Part shown: positions 1 to 9,241 of the stretch, one piece after another | Layout of the letters: each line of letters begins with the position of its first letter | Position numbering within the stretch: the first letter of the stretch is position 1 | NCBI RefSeq assembly: GCF_022458985.1 | Contig: NC_061782.1 | Location: 26,655,672-26,719,671 of the forward strand | From: Mugil cephalus | Lineage: Eukaryota > Chordata > Actinopteri > Mugiliformes > Mugilidae | DNA length: 64,000 nucleotides | Direction: 5' to 3' | Translations under genes and position numbers: made by a program | The notes under the pieces: model-generated | What the model was told of the DNA's origin: nothing | What the model saw: only the letters and a program-made list of their open reading frames with translations | The model's database searches: none

Positions 1-648
1 CCGGCGACTGTTTCCAACCGGGCTAATTCATGGGGTTCCAAGTGTGCAACCAAACACGCTTTTACGTCTCCCATGGCCAGCACCTGCCCACTAAAGGTTT
101 TTAGAAATTCTCTTATCCAGTTATTTCCTCCGTTTGTGGCTTCTGGCAGTGTGGTTTTTAGCAGTGCTTGGTCTGCATAGGACAGTGGGTTGTACTGTCT
201 CTCCTTTATTTGTCCCACACTGGTCCTAGTTTCTATCAGGGGGAACTGATCAGGAGCCTCATTCTTCTGTCCAGACCTCAGCTAATAATGACCTGTCCCT
301 TTTTTGTCCATATACCCGTTCTGTATCTTGGGTCAAGTCACGTGGATACAGCATGTATGTTGGTGTAGCCCCCCCCTTGTTCTGTGTCGCTGTCCAATTG
401 TAAAACAGAACAGCTTGTTTTCGGTCTGGCTCCATAATTTTTGTTTCTGTACTAGTGTGTTTAGGACGCGGTTTGTTACAACTGTGTTGCGGCCCGTGTT
501 CTAATCCTTCCAAGGCTTCTATCCGTTCTGTGGCTTGCTCTCCCAACTGTTTCAGGACCTTTGTTAGTTGTGTTGTATCATATGGTTTGGTTGTTTGTTC
601 TTCCAGATATCTTATCATGTCCCTGTCATCCACTTTCTTAACCCCCAT
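1..648 (-). pseudogene. ERV gag (capsid-region) fragment, frame-broken
   Basis: A minus-strand open frame runs from 648 to a stop at about 259. It is hydrophilic at first (EEQ/KQLGEQ-type helix) and ends in a WTEE motif. Gag-like sequence continues in a different frame from about 250 down to position 1, where a conserved-looking capsid stretch contains PLSYADQALL and NNWIREFLKTF. The change of frame near 255 shows at least one indel. Upstream of 648 an in-frame TAG lies two codons before the ATG, so the matrix part is also damaged or in another frame. The product would have been the structural polyprotein of the ERV; as it stands it cannot be made. Retroviral gag is the best fit by motif, not by search. 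Confidence 0.6.
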
Positions 649-1556
649 GCTCTATCTCCCTCACTCCCTCCTGTGTCTCCATACTCTGTCCTTGACTCTA
701 CTTCACTGGCTTTAACGGTTAATTTGGAGTCTCATCTTTTAATTCATTCAACGTACTTTTCATTTCTTTTAACTGCTCATCTCTTACCGCTTCTTTATAT
801 GCTTGCTCAACAGCCTCCTCTGGCGTGGGTTTTTAATTCACATGTAAGCATGCCTTTGGTTACAATCATTTGTGGCATCAGTACAAACAAATTATTTGGG
901 CTATATTGTTCATTAGAGTTCTTCATTAATTTTCTTTCTTTCCCTTTGATAACCTTCCCGATTTTTCAAATTGTGTCATCAGCTGAATCAATTGTCTTTG
1001 TTTGGTTTTTATATTTTAGAGAGTTCCCGTATAGAGTGGTTGTCGGTGGGGGGGCCCCCCCTAAGCCACCGAACAGACCATCTGTTGTTACGTCTCTGCA
1101 CCATTTTTCAAAATCTTTAAGCTACTGTTTTGCTCTCTTCTCCAGGAAGGATCCTTTTATTCTGTCCCTCCTTTCCTTTATATGGGCTCCTAAAGTCCCT
1201 GGTTCAGCTGTGTCCTGAATCACACATACTGTGTTCTCATTCACACACTCTGGCCAGCTGAGAGGTACGGCACACTATGTCCCGAGTTCTCAGCCCAAGT
1301 GACCATTCACGTAAGGACCCGGTCACGACACCAGAGCTTATTTAGACCATTGAACAGCTTACTTCAACAGACAGTGGACTTATGTTATCACTGTTAGGTT
1401 TCCGTCCACCCGCTGCTTCGGCATGCTCTGAAGATCTCACTCACAACAGTAAAAACAAAAAACACCTTTTTAATACCTACATAAACCTCCTAGGCTCTTT
1501 TATCTTTCTCTATTTCTGCTATTTTATAATGATTTCTTATTTTTTTATTCTATTAC
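649..1556 (-). other. ERV leader / 5' gag region without a readable frame
   Basis: This lies between the leader repeats and the readable gag piece. The longest frames are plus-strand and low-complexity, so they are judged shadows. A run of G followed by C at 1048-1063 and a Pro-rich plus-frame stretch are seen, but no domain is recognised. It probably holds the decayed matrix region. Confidence 0.4.
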
Positions 1557-2445
1557 CTCAGAGGGTGTCTTTTACACTCAGACACACAGGCAATATCGGG
1601 CCCAAATCGTCTGAATGAGAGACCTCTAAATTCTTCTCCTGTACTTCTCCTATTCCTACTCCCTTACCTCATTTCCCTTCGGGGATGAATTAAGTAATCT
1701 ATCTATCTACTCAGACATCGAAGTGGTAGCTTTTATTCTCTGAATATCCAGGGGATCCACTGCCTAAATATTCAGACAAAGGGGGCCTTCTAAACCCTAA
1801 CTCCTAGTCTGTTCTACTCGAGCACTCGGAGTGGCAGCTTTTTTTCTTTGAACACCCAGGGGATCCACATGCCTAAGTATTCAAACAAAGGGAGGCCTTT
1901 TAAACCCTGATTCCTAGTCTCTTCTACTCAAGACCCTCAGAGTGGTGGCTTTTATTGTTTGAATACCTAGGCGATCTACAAGCCTAGATATTCCGACAAA
2001 GGGAGACCTTTTAAACCCTAACTCTTTTAGTCTTATCTACTCAGACACTCAGAGTGGTAGCTTTAATTGTCTGAATACCTAGGCGATCTACAAGCCTAGA
2101 TATTCCGACAAAGGGAGACCTTTTAAACCCTAACTCGTTTAGTCTGGCTACAGGGCGTTCGGAGTGGCAGCTTCTATTCTCTGAATACATAGGCGATCTA
2201 CGAGCCTGAATATTTAGACAAAGGGGACCTTCTAAACCCTTAACTCCTAGACGGCGGTCCTTTTTGGGGGCTGATCAGACCCCTCCGGCCTCTTAACCGT
2301 GCACTCGGCCCTTTTTCTTATCTTATCTTCTTTTCTGGCCTTTTCTCATAAACTCAGAGGGCAGCTTTTACATCCAGCCAATCAGGCAATATCCAGCCTG
2401 ACTATCTGGACGAGGGGACCTTCTAAACCCTTCTCTGGTAGACTA
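1557..2445. repeat. About 110-bp tandem repeats in the ERV leader
   Basis: Five adjacent units of roughly 103-113 bp start near 1706, 1812, 1923, 2036 and 2148 and end near 2250. Each contains 'agtggnagctttnatt', 'gaatacctaggcgatc' or a variant, 'gacaaaggga' and 'ttttaaaccctaac'. Two more diverged copies flank them (about 1557-1635 and 2340-2445). Units 3 and 4 carry the inverted repeat CTAGGC / GCCTAG around a 9-base loop containing GATC, while units 1 and 2 have GGATCC at the same place. The position between the primer site and gag is the usual location of dimerisation and packaging signals, so a role in RNA folding is possible but unproven. Confidence 0.8.
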
Positions 2446-2633
2446 ATCCGTACGTATTCTCTGTGTTTTATTCTTACAAACAGTACTACTGTTGAAACAT
2501 GCTCTCACAGCCACGAGATGTCTCATAAGACATGCAAAAATTTGGTTAAGAGGTTTTCTGCTCACCTTTTACTTAGTTGCGGCCGCTGACTGTAAGAGAT
2601 GCTCCTCCAGTGTAATTACATTCCTTTCCTGGT

Positions 2634-2651
2634 ATCCCGGACGAGCCCCCA
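2634..2651 (-). other. Retroviral primer-binding site for tRNA-Pro
   Basis: The minus strand reads TGGGGGCTCGTCCGGGAT, 18 bases, which is the known complement of the 3' end of tRNA-Pro used by murine-leukaemia-type viruses. It starts three bases after the CACA end of the LTR. This fixes the orientation of the ERV as minus and sets one LTR boundary. Confidence 0.88.
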
Positions 2652-2654
2652 ATT

Positions 2655-3100
2655 TGTGAAGGAGGAATCTTTTCCTCTCCTTCAGCCCAGGATCTTTATA
2701 CCGTTTGGAAAGGGTAGTTCACCTACGCACAAATCATATGACAATTTCTCACATTTTGGATATTTATTTGGTACACAGAGAATAGATATTGATTCAGCGC
2801 TGAGGCTTCGGTCAGTTCACCTTAGGGGTAAAAAGAGCAAAAAGCCCCACTTCAGGGGCGTACAGTGATCTTATTCTACCTTGACCCCGCCCGTAAGAAA
2901 ATGGGGAGGAGTACTGCCTCTCATGTGTCAGTGAGTTTCTATGTGTAGCCGATTGGCTTTATCTGGTCTCCAGCATGTGAGATATTTAGGTGTAATGTGT
3001 CCTAGTCTGTGAGTAAGCTGTAGCGAAGCTAAACACAACGATTGATATGGTGAGATAGCGTAAGTAACATTCTACTTGATTCTTCCCAAGTTGATACACA
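2655..3100 (-). repeat. ERV 5' LTR (about 446 bp)
   Basis: The inner edge is set by the primer site: on the plus strand the LTR opens TGTGAAGG at 2655. The outer edge is placed at ...GATACACA (3100), giving TGTG...CACA ends, just before L1 coding sequence begins. A minus-strand AATAAA lies at about 2761-2768, as expected for the R region. The outer edge is less sure than the inner because no second LTR is available for comparison. Confidence 0.6.
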
Positions 3101-3141
3101 GGCTGGAGGCCTTATTAACCCCTTTAAACCCAACAGACTAT

Positions 3142-3725
3142 ATGGAGAAGGACGAGAACCGTGTGGCGGAGGTGGACAGCCGGCTCTCTTCGTCGGTGAG
3201 CAAACTGGCAGCAAAGCACGTCCAGCTGGAGGACAAAATTGCCGACATGACAGGTCGCGCAGAGACAACCTACGGGTGCACGGAGTCCCTGAAAACGCAG
3301 AGACATTGCATGTACTTGCTTTCCTGTCGGATGCCATACCAAAGTGGTTTCCTAACCTGAGCTCTGTTGAAATTATGCGCGCACACCGCGTAGGTGCCCC
3401 CAAAGAAGACACGAATGGCAGACCTGTGCCTCGCACCATCATCCTTAAGCTGCTGCGCTTCACAAACAGAGATAAGATCCTGAAAGCAGCGGGGGGTGTG
3501 GCCTTGGAGTTGGAGGGAAGGACCATCCGCTTCACCCCGGACTACAGCCCACACACCTTCAAGCGCAGGCTGGCCTTTTCCGAGGCAATGGATGCTCTGC
3601 AGAAACTGGACTTTCGCACTTTTCTACTCTATCCTGCTAAACTTAAGGCGACACGAGGAGGAGTGAACCATCTTTTCAGCACCCCACGGGAGGTAAAGGA
3701 TTTCATCAATTCTCTCGGTGAATAG
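3142..3725 (+). pseudogene. L1 ORF1 protein (Transposase_22 type), frameshifted
   Basis: ORF1p is the trimeric RNA-binding chaperone of L1 particles. The first part (3142-3255) encodes a heptad-like helix (VDSRLSSSVSKLAAK), the end of the coiled coil. The frame then shifts by one base near 3255, and the rest continues in another frame with RRDNLRVHGVPE, the start of the RRM, then PKWFPNLSSVEIMRAHRVG and the C-terminal domain (TFKRRLAFSEAMDAL, VNHLFSTPREVKDFINSL), stopping at 3725. Both the RRM and the C-terminal domain are well kept. The N-terminal arm is largely absent, cut near the ERV LTR. The family is clear; the product is not functional because of the frameshift. Confidence 0.78.
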
Positions 3726-4705
3726 TCTACAACTACACAGGTAATCCGACCAGCTGACTAGTTTAATGCTTAATGTTCTGCATGTAGGCTAATAGGCAAC
3801 TTTGACCAGATGTCTGGTGTGGACTACCAGGCATAGCCTGCGATGACATTCTCACTGATTTTCTACAGGGAGATTTTTGGTTATTTATTTTATTTTATTA
3901 GTTCATTTTACTCTCTTTTCAATGATAAAAGCCGGCTTAACATGCTTTACAATGACCCTACATTGCCTATGTTCTAACTGTAAAGATACGTGAATGTTAA
4001 CAGACTCTAGCTCTTCATGCTCTGAATAAGTTCAGCTGGCCTCATATATATATTCCTCTTTCTTGTTTTTGTTCTTCTGCTCAGTTAGTAGCACCAATCT
4101 CACAATCTTGCACAATGCTACGGATTTAATGTTGCTGTTGTTAGTTTATTTTCTGTTTTATTTTTGTTTGGGATCTCGAGCTCTGTTTTCAAAAAGAAAG
4201 GCTGGTGTTATAGTGCTGGCATGTTGCCAGCTTTACTATAAATTGTTAAATTTTACCAGCCATGCTCTATTTGTACTCAGTACTAATATGCACCTATTAC
4301 TTAGAACATGTTTGACCACTCTGTGTAGCTCATTTTCAATTATTATGATCAGTACTATGGTATGATATAATAATTGTAATTGTTGGGAGGGGGACCTGCG
4401 CGCGAGCTGGGAAGGAACACGCCTCTCGAGGATCACAGGTCCAACTTGTGGAGGGAAGTCGGGCTCCCTACGAGGAGTCAAAGTTTGTTTTTGTTTTCTC
4501 TATGTTTTCACATTTGTGTGGGTTTTTGTCTTCAAGCCCTCTCTCGTTCATTGGAGAGTGGCAGGTTCATGGCGACAGGGAGTTTGGGGTGGGATGGATC
4601 TCTCTCAGCATTTTAATTTCACATTTTGGTCAATCAGCTGCACTATAGGTTGTTTCTCCACGCTGCATCTTGTATATCTCACTATACTAGCCTCTATTAG
4701 TCATT
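3726..4705 (+). other. L1 inter-ORF spacer
   Basis: This is 980 bases of AT-rich sequence between the ORF1 and ORF2 remnants. Short frames are present but none resembles a protein. It is much longer than the inter-ORF gap of mammalian L1, as in other fish L1/Tx1-type elements, or it may contain an unrecognised insertion. Confidence 0.5.
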
Positions 4706-5161
4706 ATGAGTAGTATGCATGTAATTAGCTGGAATGTAAACGGGCTGAATGGTCAAATTAAGCGTACAGCTTGCTTAGACCTCTTACGCAGACAACATGT
4801 GGATGTTGCCTTTATACAGGAGTCCCACTTAAGAACTATAGATGTCCACCGATTTTCAAACAAACACTATTATGTGGCTGCCTCAGCATCACTGGACACC
4901 AAAACTAGGGGTTCACTAGTAGTATTGAGGCTTCAAGCATCAAAAGACTTTCAGAACTTTCTGTCAGTACTTAGCTTAACAGACCTTTACTGTATTGTCA
5001 ACCCTACATCTAAACAATACACTTTTTATTCAGCAAGACATCAGAGTTTCTCCAGAATAGATTATATATTAACTTCAGCTACTTCCCTTTCTGAAATACA
5101 CGATGTTGTTATCAAGCCTTGTTCTGTATCAGATCATAGCATTGTCGCTTCACGCTCCTAG
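4706..5161 (+). pseudogene. L1 ORF2 AP-endonuclease domain with in-frame deletion
   Basis: The domain nicks target DNA to start reverse transcription. The 151-codon frame begins MSSMHVISWNVNGL and keeps the first Asn (WNVNGL), the Glu (FIQESHL), SRIDYIL and the final SDHSIV. L1 endonuclease domains are about 230 residues. The middle is missing: after TKTRGSL the sequence jumps to VVLRLQASKDF, so the GDFN motif with catalytic Asp and Asn is lost while the frame stays open. A stop at 5159-5161 with a frame change separates it from the RT part. It cannot be an active endonuclease. Confidence 0.82.
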
Positions 5162-5202
5162 GTACACCCCTTAGAGCTCCTTGCTGGTGGTTCAATGCCT
5201 CA

Positions 5203-6769
5203 TTGCTTAAAAATGGAAATTTTTTCACTTTTCTCAGAGAAAAGTTAAACACTTTCATAGACGTTAATGCAGGCTCAGTAGATGATCCTAGATTTGTATG
5301 GGATGCTATAAAGGGTTGTATCAGGGACTCTTCAATCTCATTCTCATCCCACCTTAATAAGAGCAGATTAAACAAGATAACTGAACTGGAGAATACTCTC
5401 ACCCAGCTAGAGGTCCAACAACAAACCATGTATTCTAAGGCATTACAAGGCAGAATAGCTGTGACAAGAACGGAGTTGAACTCTTTGTTAAGATGTAGGA
5501 AAGAGTTTTTAATGCACAGAACCAGAAGAACATATTATTTCAATGGCGCCAGACCAAGTCACCTTTTAGCCCCAAGACTGAAAAAACATGAAAAATATTC
5601 AAATATTACACCCATTAAAACACCTCTTTGCGCCCTAAGCAATCCACTTGATATCAATTTGGAATTTAAATCTTTCTACTCATCTCTTTACAACTCTGAA
5701 ATCTCCCTTGATGCGGAGGCGTGTGCAGATTTTTTTCAGGATCTAAATCTACCTTCTCTGTCTGACAATGAATCAGAATTACTCAATACCCCAATTTCTC
5801 TAGAAGAATTGAGGAAGGCTCTTGTTAATATGAAAAAGGGCAAATCCCCAGGGTGGGAAGGAATTCCACCTGAGCTATATCTTACTTTCTGGGATGTACT
5901 GGGAAAACCACTATTGGATATGATTAATACAGCCATTGATAAGGGCGCATTTAACTCTAGCATTAACACAGCTATAATTACAGTTTTGCCCAAACCAAAT
6001 AAATATTTAACTAAATGTGGTAACTACCGACCTCTCTCCCTCCTGAATGGGGATATTAAACTATATGCTAAAGTGCTTGCAACCAGATTGGAGATACATC
6101 TTACAAAACTTATACACAACAACCAAACTGGTTTTATCAGAACTCGCCTAGCATCTGACAATGTGCGCCGCCTGTTACACATCATCCATGCAGCTAGTAG
6201 CATTGATCCCCCTTGCTCGGTTCTGTCGTTGGACGCTGAAAAAGCGTTTGACCGGTTAGAATGGGAATATCTCTGGACAGCGTTGGACAAATTTGGACTA
6301 GGTATACATTTTATTAATATGATTAAGGTTTTACATGCAAATCCCTCAGCAATGGTCTGCACAGGCCACATCTGCTCTGCTCTGTACCCAATATCACGTT
6401 TTGCTCTTTCCCTTGAGCCACTGGCGCAGAAAATAAGACAACATCCATCAGTATATCCCATCACTTTTTGTAATACAGAGCATCGTATATCCTTGTACAC
6501 TGATGACATCCTTCTTTATGTAGGCAGTGCTGGTTCCTCAATCCCACATTTGCTTTCCTCTTTTGATACATTCAGCTCACTCTCTGGATACAAAATTAAC
6601 TGGAAAGTCAGTGTTGATGCATTTAAACTCAGCTGCAATTCAAGTTCACCTGCCACCTCATATATCAGTAGTTAAAAGCTTTAGATATCTTGGGGTTGAA
6701 ATTTTTCCCCTCCACGTCGTCCATTGCAATAAAACATTTTCAAGGTATACTATATATTCAAGGTGTTAA
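5203..6769 (+). pseudogene. L1 ORF2 reverse transcriptase remnant
   Basis: A 490-codon frame (5203-6675) covers the linker and most of the RT palm: [65 protein letters not shown] and the active site as YTDDILLYV (usual YADD). Between PISR and FALSLEPLA about a dozen residues are missing, including the QGCP-type motif before the active site, again with the frame preserved. After about 6600 the sequence continues in another frame ([14 protein letters not shown]) to 6769. The C-terminal Cys-rich domain is absent. It resembles Tx1-like fish L1 ORF2 and is inactive. Confidence 0.85.
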
Positions 6770-6781
6770 CTGCAGATACTG

Positions 6782-6912
6782 TACTAACTGTAAGCTAATT
6801 GTGCTAAATGTAGGCTAACTGTGCTAATTCCCATGATCCCAGTGTCCCACATATTTTCAACCCCGGCATTAGCTGACATAGCCCCTTCAAAGTTTCTCAG
6901 AGGGAATTGTCG
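6782..6912 (+). mobile_element. Family A HINE-like element, 3' end fragment (A1)
   Basis: It contains the short tandem motif 'gctaattgtgctaaatgtag', then 'catagcccc', then a hairpin of the type TTCAAAgTTTCtCAGAGGGAATT that ends family A copies elsewhere (7713-7741, 19642-19671, 39388-39418). The 5' part is missing. Family names A, B and C are local labels. Confidence 0.55.
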
Positions 6913-7741
6913 AAAAATGTCCCATTGAAAATGAATGGGACAGACGAAAAAAATAACCCAAAAAAGACAGTTTTTCAAAGGTCTATTGCTCAGGCATACT
7001 TTCACCACATTTGAACTTGAAAATGTAGACACGAGCCTTGTGTATTGGTGTATTATTTTCTCGTTTTGATAGGTCTTATCGTTGTTGATCAATCACTGTT
7101 CAGTGACCATGATCTTTTTGAAAAATCTCGTTTTAGAGTGCGGAATGTTGGTACTTAGAGTGAGAGAGTGTGTGTGAAATCGCCTGACATTTTTCTCTTT
7201 ACATGCTCGTCCCGGCCACAATTTACACACTAGACACATGATTTTTTCCACATTTGTAGACAAACTTGTTGTGTCTCCAAGTGTCTCTCACAAAGTGCTT
7301 GCAAAGCAGTGAGACATACAGAATTCAAATTGCGAGCCTCTGTTCACGGTAAAGTACCTGCCTGCTTTCCATTCGCTCCAATGTAAAGATTTTCTGTGAG
7401 AAGGAGAAGGGACCTTTGTGTTTAACTCGCGAGTGTGTCCAAAAGATTTACTCCAGGAGGACAAAAAACAAATCAATGTCTTCAGGGAGGTCTTACGACA
7501 TCCACGGTCTGCTTGTTTTTCTGATAGGAGCTACCGTTTTGTTATAGTGAGCCCAAATGTGAGGCAAGCGAAAAGGCGGGAAATCTAGCTCTTTTCTGTG
7601 TCCTGACTCACACATAGACTCACACATAGACTCACACACTCCGCGCACTGTGTCCTGACTCACACATTGACTCACACATAGACTCACACACTCCGCGCAC
7701 TTCCGTAGCCCCTTCAAAATTTCCCAGAGGGAATTTTCGAG
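6913..7741 (+). mobile_element. Family A HINE-like element (A2)
   Basis: It opens inside the 5' region (ATGTCCCATTGAAAATGAATG, shared with the reversed copy at 49898-50104), runs through 'gtgtctctcac...agcagtgagac' and 'aggaggacaaaaaac' shared with 18597-18920 and 38200-38550, and ends with CCGTAGCCCC (7703-7712) followed by the hairpin AAAATTTCCC-AGA-GGGAATTTT and CGAG. The inverted partner GGGGCTACGG is seen at the 5' end of the reversed copy near 50100. Paired subterminal repeats plus a 3' hairpin are the marks of Helentron-associated elements. No coding capacity. Confidence 0.6.
7604..7700. repeat. Short tandem repeat inside A2
   Basis: The 15-mer 'gactcacacatagac' type repeats, and a larger block (GACTCACACA...CTCCGCGCACT) occurs twice in a row. 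Variable tandem repeats are common inside such elements. Confidence 0.75.
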
Positions 7742-7743
7742 TT

Positions 7744-8095
7744 GGGGATCCAAGCAGTGAAGCTGCAGGAACCCTATTGTTTTGTTAGTGTTATTGGGGT
7801 CCAATCAGCGAAGCTGCTGGAACCCATTGTTTTTCTATGTTTTCTTCTTATTGGGGTCCAAGCAGCGAAGCTGCTGGAACCCATTGTTTTTTTATGTTTT
7901 CTTCTTCTTCTCCATCTTGTTATTGGGGGTCCAAGAAGCGAAGCTGCAGGAACCCCATTGTTTTTGTTAGTGTTATTATTATTGGGGTCCAAGCAGCGAA
8001 GCTGCTGGAACCCATTGTTTTTCTACGTTTTCTACGTTTTCTTATTATACGTTTTTGTTAGTGTTATCGGGGGTCCAAGTAGCGAAGCGAATCCT
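7744..8095 (+). repeat. Tandem array of family C 5' ends
   Basis: Six monomers of about 50-85 bp start at 7744, 7796, 7853, 7925, 7984 and 8069. Each begins GGGG(G)TCCAAGCAGCGAAG and goes on through GCTGC(T/A)GGAACCC, ATTGTTTTT and a T-rich or ATT-rich tail into which the next monomer is joined. The core GCAGC-GAA-GCTGC forms a perfect hairpin. The array looks like repeated insertion of element ends into the (ATT)n tail of the previous one. Confidence 0.8.
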
Positions 8096-8967
8096 TGGAT
8101 CATGCTGAGTTCAACCTTACCTATGACGTGATGACGCTTCGTGATAGATTTTCCGCCATTTTGGATTTTGTCAAAAACCTTTAAAAAGATTCACGGGTCG
8201 CAAATTTTTTCGGATTCTCACGAAAATCTGCACAGACTATCTTCAGAGCAATCCACACAAAAGTTACTAGATGGGATTTTTAATTTCCACTTCGTTCGTC
8301 TGCTGCGGCCAATCGACATCAGCGGGGAATGCGCCGTTTTCCATGTGAGCTCATATCTGGGCAACGGTGTGACATATTGACATCCAATTTGGCAGCATGG
8401 GTCCTGACCCGGTCCAAAGTGGACACCATGAATTTGGTGTCATTTGGCCTCTAGGGGGCGCTGTAATTAGAAACACATTGTTTTTGCTCATAACTCTTGA
8501 TGGGTATATATTTGAAATGACTTTGTGACATCCACAGGTACTGTGGGGTGCCCCATTGATAGGTCACGAGAACTTTTCGTGTTAGCCAATAGTCGGCGGC
8601 GCCGCCAAACAGGAAGTTTGCTCGTATCTCGGCGACGCTTTGACTTCCGAAGACCAAACTTGGTCGGACTCTTCAAGACTCCATCCGAAATGCGTATTAA
8701 AAATTCAGTGTCATTCGGCCTCTAGAGGGTGCTGTAATTAACAAATTGCATTTTTGCTTTTTTCTCTTGATGTGTTAGGTTTCAGAGTAAATTTTCATGT
8801 TTACCTAAACTGTGGAATGTCCCCCTTCAGGATCTGGCAAAACTTTTCAGGAAATTGCAAAACTTTGTCCGCCATATTGACTTTCGATTCGCTCAAAACT
8901 TCTCGTCTAGCCTTATGGCCGATTGGCCCATGTGCTTGGACCCCCTCATTGCTGTATGCAGCTATAT
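8069..8967 (+). mobile_element. Family C HINE-like element (C1)
   Basis: The 5' end GGGGGTCCAAG at 8069 is followed after a deletion by the body shared with 12920-13990 and 19890-20700 (for example 'gattttgtcaaaaac', 'gactatcttcag', 'tttttgctcat'). The 3' end is TGCTTGGACCCCC (about 8932-8944), the exact inverse of the 5' terminal 13 bases, then a GCTG-TAT-GCAGC hairpin and TATATT. Immediately after it another 5' end starts at 8970. No protein is encoded. Confidence 0.65.
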
Positions 8968-8969
8968 TT

Positions 8970-9017
8970 GGGGGTCCAAGCAGCGAAGCTGCAGGAACCC
9001 CATTGTTTTTGTTAGTG

Positions 9018-9055
<38 letters not shown>

Positions 9056-9240
9056 GGGGGTCCAAGAAGCGAAGCTACAGGAGCCCCATTGTTTTTGTTA
9101 GTGTTATCATTGGGGTCCAAGCAGCGAAGCTGCAGGAACCCATTGTGTTTCTACGTTTTATTATTATTATTATTATTATTGGGGTCCAAGCAGCGAAGCT
9201 GCTGGAACCCATTGTTTTTCTACGTTTTCTTCTTCTAATT
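8970..9240 (+). repeat. Second tandem array of family C 5' ends
   Basis: Monomers start at 8970, 9056, 9112 and 9181, separated by (ATT)n runs. They have the same GCAGC-GAA-GCTGC core as the array at 7744-8095. Monomers fall into two subtypes, one with GTTAGTGTTATT tails and GGAACCCC, the other with CTACGTTTT tails and GGAACCC. The subtypes alternate, which argues for repeated insertion of different parents and not simple unequal crossing-over. Confidence 0.78.
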
Positions 9241-9241
9241 A

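Larger units (their letters stand above)
1..3100 (-). mobile_element. Endogenous retrovirus, 5' part (LTR, PBS, leader, broken gag)
   Basis: Read on the minus strand, from high to low coordinates, the order is LTR (3100-2655), a primer-binding site matching the 3' end of tRNA-Pro (2651-2634), a long leader with tandem repeats (2445-1557), then capsid-like coding sequence (648-1) that leaves the window. A TGGGGG-CTCGTCC proline primer site is typical of gammaretrovirus-like elements, and fish carry endogenous members of that group. Pol, env and the second LTR are outside the window, so target duplication and LTR divergence cannot be judged. Gag is broken by a stop and frame change, so this copy is most likely inactive. 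The identification as an ERV is firm; the exact genus is inferred. Confidence 0.75.
3101..6775 (+). mobile_element. L1-like LINE, 5'-truncated and internally deleted
   Basis: In order it holds an ORF1 remnant (3142-3725), an AT-rich spacer of nearly 1 kb, an AP-endonuclease remnant (4706-5161) and a reverse-transcriptase remnant (5203-6769). Motifs match the L1/Tx1 group found in teleosts. The 5' end abuts the ERV LTR at 3100, and the 3' end stops without a clear poly-A where family A repeat sequence begins (6782). Several frame changes and two in-frame losses of catalytic motifs make it a dead copy. Confidence 0.8.

Noticed and set aside
568..1218. 216-codon plus-strand frame
   Set aside because: It lies antisense to the ERV, is rich in Ser/Phe/Leu without domain features, and is judged a chance frame.
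7744..9240. CRISPR-like array (repeats with spacers)
   Set aside because: The repeats are 5' ends of a mobile element with ATT-rich joins of varying length; the genome is a vertebrate and no cas gene exists.
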